Part shown: piece by piece, positions 50,447 to 55,987 of the stretch
How the letters are laid out: each line of letters opens with the position of its first letter
Numbering within the stretch: position 1 is the stretch's first letter
NCBI GenBank assembly: GCA_937927975.1
Contig: CALEZT010000226.1
Span: forward strand, 1-55,987
Direction: 5' to 3'
Length of the DNA stretch: 55,987 bases
Source: an uncultured Phycisphaerales bacterium
GTDB lineage: Bacteria; Planctomycetota; Phycisphaerae; Sedimentisphaerales; Anaerobacaceae
Notes under the pieces: model-generated
Told to the model about the DNA's origin: nothing
Database searches by the model: none
The model's input: the letters and a program-made list of their open reading frames with translations, nothing else
Made by a program: the position numbers and the translations under genes

Positions 50447-51144
50447 TCCGCACCCGAAAACCCGTCGACACCTGCAGCGCAGTGCCGCAAGTATCCTGGA
50501 TGCCTGGCTTGCCGTGCCTTTGCCTGGTCCTTCTCGGCTCCTTTGCCGGCGGCTGCGCAACGCGTTCATCGGGCGAGAAGCAGCAGTTCATCCTTGAAGC
50601 GGTCCGGCCGGGCGAGCCTATCCTCCCTGTCGTGGACGGTTCTCTGGAGGTGCACCGGTTCAGCGTGGACGCGGCTTTCGCGACCCGCAATCTGGTCTAT
50701 CGTCTCCGGCGGTTCGAGTACGAGATGGACTATTATCGCCAATTCCTCATCGCGCCGGGCACTATGATCACCGAGCAAACGCGGGATTGGCTGGCCGATT
50801 CGGGCTTGTTCACGCGGGTCCTGCCGCTGGGCAGCCGCCTGTCGCCGGGGTACACCCTCGAAGGCAACGTGACGGCGCTTTATGGCGATTTCTCGAATGA
50901 CGCCGCGCCGGTCGGGATCATCGAGATCCGGTTCTTCCTCCTGGACAACGCCAACGGCACCGAAGAGGTGGCTTTTGCCCAAACGTATCGGGTCGCGACC
51001 CCGGTTCAGGACAGGACGACGGAGGTCTTCGTCGATGCGCTCAACAGGAGCCTCGCGGACATCCTGACCCGTCTGGAGGCCGACCTGAAAGAGGCGTTCT
51101 CCGGCAAGGGGCGTGGCTCCTCGGGCCATTCCCTCGCCCAATGA
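50443..51144 (+). CDS. ABC-type transport auxiliary lipoprotein (PqiC/LptE-like, DUF330)
   Basis: 233 aa outer-membrane lipoprotein. The lipobox FAGGC is reached after a long hydrophobic segment (LPCLCLVLLGSFAGGC, Cys near 38). Mature part fits the ABC_trans_aux family: PVVDGSLEVHRFSVDAAFATRNLVYR and YRQFLIAPGTMITEQTRDWL (shown in part as LVYRLRRFEYEMDYY). The C-terminus extends about 30 residues beyond the usual end. Translationally coupled to the MCE gene by ATGA. It probably forms the outer-membrane end of the lipid path, like PqiC. Confidence 0.92.
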   Translation: MIRTRKPVDTCSAVPQVSWMPGLPCLCLVLLGSFAGGCATRSSGEKQQFILEAVRPGEPILPVVDGSLEVHRFSVDAAFATRNLVYRLRRFEYEMDYYRQFLIAPGTMITEQTRDWLADSGLFTRVLPLGSRLSPGYTLEGNVTALYGDFSNDAAPVGIIEIRFFLLDNANGTEEVAFAQTYRVATPVQDRTTEVFVDALNRSLADILTRLEADLKEAFSGKGRGSSGHSLAQ

Positions 51145-51183
51145 AGAACCCAAACGGCATCATGGCGGTTGCGATTTCTTAGA

Positions 51184-51204
51184 AGCGCCCGCCTTTGGGG
51201 CGCT
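51184..51204. terminator. Weak bidirectional terminator hairpin
   Basis: AGCGCCC-GCCTTTG-GGGCGCT (51184-51190/51198-51204) lies between the convergent Mla operon and ferritin-like gene. T tracts are poor on both sides. Confidence 0.45.
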
Positions 51205-51205
51205 C

Positions 51206-51706
51206 TCAGAACTCTCCGTCGGCGTAATCGTCGAAGTGGTTGAACTCGGCGTCTTCGAGGTAGGTTTCCGGCCGGGATACGAAACTGCAGAGGTTCTCCA
51301 TCAGCAGCATGTGCTTTTCCTCTTCCTGGGCCAGTTTCTGGAGGATCTTCTTCTGAGCGGGGTCGGTCGTCTCGCGGGCTTTCTGATCGTAGAATCGCCT
51401 GCTCTCTTCCTCGATTTTGGCGGCCTTGCGGTACAGATCCGCCTCGCCCACGTGGAAGTCGTATTTCTCCGCGGCCTTTCGCATCTTCTCGAAGACCCGC
51501 TTGGCGTTGCCGAGGACCGGTGTGTCGGCCACAACGCCCGTCGTGCCGGCCTTCATCTGCTCGACGGTTCGGTAGTGCTTGGCCTCCTCCTCGGCCAGCA
51601 TCACCAGGATGTTCTTCAATCCCTCGTTGTTGCTCCTCTGCGCCAGGTCGCGGTAGTACAACTCGCTATACCTCTCCTTGTCCATCGCGAATTCGAAGAT
51701 GTTCAT
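51206..51706 (-). CDS. Ferritin-like di-iron protein (rubrerythrin family, no rubredoxin domain)
   Basis: 166 aa four-helix protein. Di-iron ligand motifs are visible: E-rich AEEEAKHY (helix 2, E-x-x-H type), EEESRRFY (helix 3) and AQEEEKHMLL (helix 4, E-x-x-H). There is no C-terminal CxxC rubredoxin domain, so it matches the shortened rubrerythrin/YciF-like group. Cytoplasmic; likely in peroxide or iron handling. The position next to tspO and glutathione peroxidase genes fits an oxidative-stress role. The gene's upstream 234 bp hold no clear promoter. Confidence 0.93.
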   Translation of the reverse strand: MNIFEFAMDKERYSELYYRDLAQRSNNEGLKNILVMLAEEEAKHYRTVEQMKAGTTGVVADTPVLGNAKRVFEKMRKAAEKYDFHVGEADLYRKAAKIEEESRRFYDQKARETTDPAQKKILQKLAQEEEKHMLLMENLCSFVSRPETYLEDAEFNHFDDYADGEF

Positions 51707-51940
51707 TCGGATCCCTTTCTTTCGTCAGTGGCCCCTGCTCTTGCCTGCCGGTCTCCAATCGCCGGGGGACGGTTGCACCCGCCCGTGTTTCCATTTACTT
51801 TCCAACGGGCGTCAGGTTCTGTGAAAGCACGCGGAGATTTTGTCTTTGTCGGATCGGAACCCGCCGGTGGGATGGGTTGTATAGCGATGGATACATCGCG
51901 ACGAATGTACGCGTACCGACAGCCCATGAGAGGACCGATA

Positions 51941-52423
51941 GTGAGCGGTAAGAATGTTCTCCAACTGATTGCGGCCTGCGGCGTGACCCTGGGGGCGGGA
52001 GTGATCGGGTCGCTGGCTTCAGGACCCGCGGGGTTCCAGGCTTGGTATGCAGCGATCCGGAAACCCTCTTTCACGCCGCCGGGCTGGGTTTTCGGTCCTG
52101 TCTGGACGATCCTGTACATTCTGATGGGCGTCGCGGCGTTTCTCGTATGGCGCAAGGGCCTGGATTCGCGGGCGGTGCGGGCGGCCTTGGCCTGGTTCCT
52201 GGGGCAGCTCATTCTCAACGCCCTGTGGTCCCCGGTGTTCTTCGGCTGGCATCGGATCGGATTGGCGTTCATCGTGCTCGTAGCGCTTTGGATCGTCCTG
52301 GCTGTGACCCTGTGGCGGTTCGCCGGGATATCCAGAGCCGCGGCGGGTCTGCTGGTTCCGTACCTGGCGTGGGTGTCTTTCGCGGGAGTTCTGAATGCGT
52401 CGATCTGGTGGCTCAACCGCTGA
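51941..52423 (+). CDS. tspO: TspO/MBR family tryptophan-rich sensory protein
   Basis: 160 aa, the usual TspO length. Start GTG 51941 is preferred over ATG 51926 because GAGAGGA lies 6 nt upstream of it. Five transmembrane helices; family motifs WYAAIRKPSFTPPGWVFGPVWTILY (core KPSFTPPGWVFGPVW), LNALWSPVFFG and YLAWVSFAGVLNASIWWLN are intact. Acts in the membrane in porphyrin or steroid-like ligand binding and stress response. A strong terminator follows. Confidence 0.95.
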   Translation: MSGKNVLQLIAACGVTLGAGVIGSLASGPAGFQAWYAAIRKPSFTPPGWVFGPVWTILYILMGVAAFLVWRKGLDSRAVRAALAWFLGQLILNALWSPVFFGWHRIGLAFIVLVALWIVLAVTLWRFAGISRAAAGLLVPYLAWVSFAGVLNASIWWLNR

Positions 52424-52497
52424 TCGCGAACCGAATTCGAGCGGAGGTTTCGAACCCCAGGGTGCTGTCCGCGTATACGGGTCCAGATGCGTACACA

Positions 52498-52550
52498 AGG
52501 CCCCGCGTGGTCTCTATGCCTCTCCCTCCGCAACGCGGGGCCTGCCTTTT
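52498..52550 (+). terminator. Intrinsic terminator after tspO
   Basis: Perfect 11-bp stem AGGCCCCGCGT (52498-52508) / ACGCGGGGCCT (52533-52543), then GCCTTTTG. The loop of 24 nt is long. Confidence 0.7.
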
Positions 52551-52573
52551 GACCTTTGACAAGGAGAAGACCT

Positions 52574-53185
52574 TTGAAGACTATCCTATCATGCGGAATC
52601 CTGGCTGCCGGGCTGTTTCTGGCGTCGTCATGCGGTCGCGAACCGGAGCCCAGCGCTTCGCCTTCCGAAGAGACCGCTGAGCCGAAACCCGATGCTTCCC
52701 CGAATCTCTATTCTTTTGAGTTGGCGGACATCGACGGCAATCCGGTCGCGCTGAGCCGCTTCCGAGGCAAGGTCCTGCTCCTGGTCAACGTGGCCAGCAA
52801 GTGCGGCTTCACCAAGCAGTACGAGGGACTCGAGGCCCTGTACGAGAGTCATCGCGAGCGAGGTCTGGAGATCCTGGCGTTCCCCGCCAACAACTTCGGC
52901 GGCCAGGAGCCGGGGACGGACGCGCAGATCAAGGAATTCTGCAGGGCCACCTACGGCGTGGCCTTTCCGCTCTTTGCGAAGATTTCCGTCCGCGGCGACG
53001 ACATCCACCCGTTGTACCGCTTCTTGACGGGTCTTCCCCAGTTCGGCGGCGACATCCCCTGGAACTTCACCAAGTTCCTGGTCGATCGCCAGGGCGAGGT
53101 GATCGGCCGGTATGAACCCGCGGTCGCGCCCCTCGACGAACGAATCGTCGGAGATATCCAGGCCGCGCTCGGTCGTTCGGAGTGA
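52574..53185 (+). CDS. Glutathione peroxidase-family lipoprotein (Cys type)
   Basis: 203 aa. The start is TTG at 52574, with AAGGAGA 6 nt upstream, giving MKTILSCGILAAG and a lipobox LASSC (Cys20). A Ser/Glu/Pro-rich linker follows. Catalytic residues are C77 (NVASKCGFTKQYEGL), Q111 (NNFGGQEPG), W163 and N164 (WNFTKFLVD), the complete tetrad of Cys-containing glutathione/thioredoxin peroxidases. It is anchored in the envelope and should reduce peroxides, probably with a thioredoxin-like donor. Isolated transcript between two terminators. Confidence 0.95.
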   Translation: MKTILSCGILAAGLFLASSCGREPEPSASPSEETAEPKPDASPNLYSFELADIDGNPVALSRFRGKVLLLVNVASKCGFTKQYEGLEALYESHRERGLEILAFPANNFGGQEPGTDAQIKEFCRATYGVAFPLFAKISVRGDDIHPLYRFLTGLPQFGGDIPWNFTKFLVDRQGEVIGRYEPAVAPLDERIVGDIQAALGRSE

Positions 53186-53191
53186 GGGGGA

Positions 53192-53279
53192 AAAAGGGGA
53201 CATTCTACTTTTCCACCACCACCACTGCTCATTCGAATCGGCCCGAGATCGTCGACCAGAAAGTAGAATGTCCCCTTTT
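53192..53279. repeat. 88-bp inverted repeat with AAAGTAGAATGTCCCC ends
   Basis: Perfect 20-bp arms, AAAAGGGGACATTCTACTTT (53192-53211) and its inverse (53260-53279), with 48 nt between. It begins 7 nt after the stop of the peroxidase gene. The look is that of a small non-autonomous mobile or REP-like element; no flanking duplication is clear. Confidence 0.8.
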
Positions 53280-53296
53280 CGCTCTGACTGGATCAC

Positions 53297-53337
53297 CAAA
53301 AAAAACGCTCGGGGGAGCTTCCTGCCCACCCGAGCGT
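53297..53337 (-). terminator. Intrinsic terminator of the chemoreceptor gene
   Basis: On the minus strand ACGCTCGGG (53337-53329) and CCCGAGCGT (53313-53305) form a 9-bp stem followed by an uninterrupted run of eight T (53305-53298, counting the last stem base). Strong, oriented for the 53375-55891 gene. Confidence 0.9.
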
Positions 53338-53374
53338 CTGCCGTTGCATCAACGGTCTTTGGTGAAAGGGTTCG

Positions 53375-55891
53375 TTAGCTGTTGAACTCCTTGAGGCTGT
53401 CCTGATCGCCTTCGAGTGGGATGGCCGACTTGGCGGAGGGGCTCGTCGCGCGAGGTCGCGCCCTGCCCGACGGGCCTGCGATCTTGTGCAGCACTTCGTC
53501 GGACTTGCCGAAGCTGCGGGGCTTGGACTTGGATTTCGAAACCGCGTGGAACTGGGTCTCGATGTTCCCATGTGCGTTGTGACGGTCCGATCTGCCCCCC
53601 GCTGAACGGCCCTGCGAGCCGCTGCCCCCAACCATCGCAACGAGCTGGCCCACGATCTCCTGCATGCTCTCTGCCTGCGCGCTGAGCTGTTCCGATGCGC
53701 TGGCCGATTCCTCCGCGTTGGCTGCGTTCTGCTGAGTGACCTTGTCCATCTGGGAGACCGCGGTGTTCACCTGGTCGATCCCCTGCGACTGCTCCTGAGA
53801 AGCCGCGGCGATCTCGCTGACCAGGTCCGTCGTCTTGCCCACGCTCTGCACGATCTCTCCGAGGACCTTGCTGACTTCGCTGGCGATGTCCACGCCGTTC
53901 TTGGAGTTCCTGACCGACTCCTCGATCATGCTCGCGGTATTCTTGGCGGCTTCCGCGGACCGCATCGCGAGGTTTCGCACCTCTTCCGCGACGACCGCGA
54001 AGCCCTTGCCCGCTTCGCCCGCCCGCGCGGCTTCGACCGCGGCGTTCAAAGCCAGCAGGTTGGTCTGGAACGCGATCTCGTCGATCACCTTGATGATCTT
54101 GGCGGTCTCGCCGGAGCTCTTCTGTATTTCCTGGATCGCTGCGTTCATCCGGCTCATGGATGACGCGCCTACCGTGGCGGCCTTCTTCGCCTCAGCCGCC
54201 AGGACATTGGCCTGCTGGGCATTGCCGGCGTTTTGCCTGGTCATGCTGGACATCTCTTCGAGACTCGAAGAGGTCTCCTCCAGTCCCGCGGCCTGCTCGG
54301 TCGCCCCTTCGGCCAGCGACTGCGAGGCCGAGGAGACCTGGCTGGATGCCGAAGCGACCTGCTCGGCCCCCTCCATCAACTGCACAATGATCCGACCCAG
54401 CGCCCTCGAAACGGATCGCGCAAAGAGAACTCCGATCGACATGCCGATCCCAGCCACCAGGACAACAGCGATGGCGACGATCCAAATCTGGGCGCGAGTC
54501 CCGCCGGCCACGATGAGGTCGATCTCGCTGACGATCTCGGTCACCTCATCCACCGGCACTGTGGTCGCGACGACGTAGTGATTGTCTCCCAGCACCAGCG
54601 GACAGAAGGCCGCGTACTTGTCCACGCCCTCGAAGAGATAGCGTGACACTCCCGTGTCGCCCTGGAGCATCTGGTCTTTGACAATCGTCGCCAGCTTGCC
54701 GAAACTGGAGTCGCTGAGGTTCGTGGCGTCCTTCAACGTGTACTTGGGATGCGTGATGAGGACTCCCTTTTCATTGAGGATGTAGGCATAGCCCGTCTTT
54801 CCATAGACGCTGCCGGCCAGCAGATCCTGGACCAGACTCCAGTCCACGTTGATGACGACAACGCCGTGCAGCTCGCCCTGCACGTACACGGGGGCGGCGA
54901 TCCGGATCTCCGGATTGCCCGTGTTCCTGGCGATCTCCACAGGCGTGATGTAGACCTGCCCTTCGGGCGTCTTCCTGGCGGCTTCGAACCAGTCGGCGCC
55001 GCTTCGCGTCCCCAGGGCGCTTTCGTTCACGAGGACGCCCTGGTTGACGACCACGATCTCTTTTCCCCCCGCATCGAGGAATCGAGCCTGGGGGTAACAG
55101 GGTTTCATGCCTTTGGCCGTCTGCAGCTTGACTCGCTGCGTGACCTCGAGCAGGTCCCGCCGGAGAAGCTGAATGCTGTCCTCGGCCGCCGCCTGGCTCA
55201 TCTCGTCGATGTATCCGCTGATGCACACGAGCCAGTCCCAGTCGGCGAAATAGGTGTAAGCAAGGAACTTCTGGCGGTTTTCGAACGCATACGTGAGCCA
55301 CCCGTTTTCGCCGGGCTTGCGACGGTCGAGCATTTCCTGGAAGACGGTCAGCTTCATGTCGGTGATCACGTTCTTCCCAACGAACTCCGTTCGGGGGTGT
55401 ACCAGGGTGTCGCCCTTGGAGTTGAGCACAAAGGCATAGCCGGTTTGCCCGACTTTCTTGGACAGGACCGTCTTGGGCAGGGTCGTATCGACTCCGGCGG
55501 TCTGTTCAGCGGAGGCCTTCTGAAGGACCGCCGCGTCGAGGATCCCATTGAGGATCAGATCGCAGTGCGCTCGCGTGATGCGATTCCACAGTTCGCTCGA
55601 TCCGGTCCTTGCCTGGACATAGGAATGAACGGTTCCCGAGGCAGCGAGCGCCAGAGTGTCGTTCTGGGCCCCCGCGATGAAGGCCGATACGATCTGGCCA
55701 TCCTGCTTCGTGCCTGAAAGCAGGGCGTCCTCGGCGTTCTTGGACAGACGTTCCCCTGTCAATTCGGACACGCGGCGCCCTGACGACAATTGGGCATGCA
55801 GGCTCAATGCGCCCATGATCGTGACCGGGACGGCGGCCAACAGAATGCACACCCCCCCGAGTTTCGTGACAAGTCTCATTCTCTCCAGCAT
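53375..55891 (-). CDS. Methyl-accepting chemotaxis protein with tandem Cache sensor
   Basis: 838 aa. Membrane helices at about 9-31 and 469-491 enclose a large 437-residue periplasmic sensor. Two Cache-type PAS modules show the same ending motif, [16 protein letters not shown] (151-166) and [16 protein letters not shown] (367-382), so it appears to be an sCache followed by a dCache. No clear HAMP domain follows. The cytoplasmic part has the coiled-coil signalling domain with tip [20 protein letters not shown] (core [14 protein letters not shown]) and [13 protein letters not shown]. The C-terminal 70 residues are basic and Ser-rich without a CheR-binding pentapeptide. GGAAGGAG precedes the ATG. 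No che genes are in the window; the ligand is unknown but is probably a small organic molecule. Confidence 0.96.
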   Translation of the reverse strand: MLERMRLVTKLGGVCILLAAVPVTIMGALSLHAQLSSGRRVSELTGERLSKNAEDALLSGTKQDGQIVSAFIAGAQNDTLALAASGTVHSYVQARTGSSELWNRITRAHCDLILNGILDAAVLQKASAEQTAGVDTTLPKTVLSKKVGQTGYAFVLNSKGDTLVHPRTEFVGKNVITDMKLTVFQEMLDRRKPGENGWLTYAFENRQKFLAYTYFADWDWLVCISGYIDEMSQAAAEDSIQLLRRDLLEVTQRVKLQTAKGMKPCYPQARFLDAGGKEIVVVNQGVLVNESALGTRSGADWFEAARKTPEGQVYITPVEIARNTGNPEIRIAAPVYVQGELHGVVVINVDWSLVQDLLAGSVYGKTGYAYILNEKGVLITHPKYTLKDATNLSDSSFGKLATIVKDQMLQGDTGVSRYLFEGVDKYAAFCPLVLGDNHYVVATTVPVDEVTEIVSEIDLIVAGGTRAQIWIVAIAVVLVAGIGMSIGVLFARSVSRALGRIIVQLMEGAEQVASASSQVSSASQSLAEGATEQAAGLEETSSSLEEMSSMTRQNAGNAQQANVLAAEAKKAATVGASSMSRMNAAIQEIQKSSGETAKIIKVIDEIAFQTNLLALNAAVEAARAGEAGKGFAVVAEEVRNLAMRSAEAAKNTASMIEESVRNSKNGVDIASEVSKVLGEIVQSVGKTTDLVSEIAAASQEQSQGIDQVNTAVSQMDKVTQQNAANAEESASASEQLSAQAESMQEIVGQLVAMVGGSGSQGRSAGGRSDRHNAHGNIETQFHAVSKSKSKPRSFGKSDEVLHKIAGPSGRARPRATSPSAKSAIPLEGDQDSLKEFNS

Positions 55892-55987
55892 CTGTCTCTC
55901 CTTCCATTAGTCGCTCGAACAGCGAGGAATCTACTTAGTAACTATCTCAAAAGGCTCAGGCGATGGAGACGGCGATACCAGAGCAGG

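Noticed and set aside
1..55987. tRNA, rRNA or phage/integron genes
   Set aside because: No cloverleaf with a T-loop GGTTCGAATCC-like element, no rRNA core and no integrase was recognised; a tRNAscan and Rfam search would settle this.

Overview
The window looks like chromosomal DNA of a GC-rich, Gram-negative member of the Planctomycetota, most likely class Phycisphaerae. This is inferred from gene content and repeat style; no rRNA or tRNA gene was found. Supporting signs are many Tat-exported Gfo/Idh/MocA oxidoreductases and sugar isomerases, scattered secreted glycoside hydrolases without a SusCD-type locus, a solitary prepilin-like protein of planctomycetal type, and stop-poor palindromic intergenic repeats.

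Layout. 119-5028 (+): GH97 enzyme, GspE/PilB-like ATPase, GH57 enzyme. 5059-10335 (-): a tight three-gene unit of a Tat-exported TIM-barrel protein, a beta-propeller/cytochrome c protein and a GH5-like hydrolase. 10511-13150 (-): beta-helix protein and Tat-exported oxidoreductase, divergent from a sugar isomerase (13431-14330). 14668-16786 (-): metallophosphoesterase and DUF4038-like hydrolase. 17367-19787: pseudopilin, small zinc ribbon and COG3910-like ATPase, separated by structured repeats. 20026-25538 (+): oxidoreductase, HEAT-repeat proteins, methyltransferase. 25603-33061: SGNH-GH29 fusion, FAD oxidoreductase, aldo/keto reductase, GH5-ADP-ribosylglycohydrolase fusion. 33112-34121: nucleotidyltransferase-fold gene overlapping a small acidic gene. 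34128-36795 (-): BASS-type transporter overlapping a ManD-like dehydratase. 37389-45642: isomerase, CIA30-MsrB-MsrA fusion, oxidoreductase, YgjP-type peptidase, GH38-like protein, cysteine desulfidase-like protein. 45859-47046 (-): GH109-like protein. 47240-51144 (+): complete Mla-type lipid transporter operon. 51206-55891: ferritin-like protein, TspO, glutathione peroxidase, chemoreceptor.

The genes fit a heterotroph that attacks diverse glycans largely outside the cytoplasm. Oxidised or isomerised sugars would be handled by exported oxidoreductases and xylose-isomerase-like proteins, and sugar acids by the transporter/ManD pair. Envelope upkeep (Mla) and oxidative-stress repair (Msr, glutathione peroxidase, ferritin-like protein) form the second theme.

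The strongest unexplained signals are non-coding. There is a 190 bp T-shaped nested inverted repeat with 37 bp perfect arms (45650-45839). Four elements share a GGGA-TTT-CGC outer stem around variable multi-hairpin interiors, with paired base changes between two of them. Several sequence-unrelated inverted arrays of short units occur, two of which extend into coding sequence and one of which appears to encode a signal peptide.
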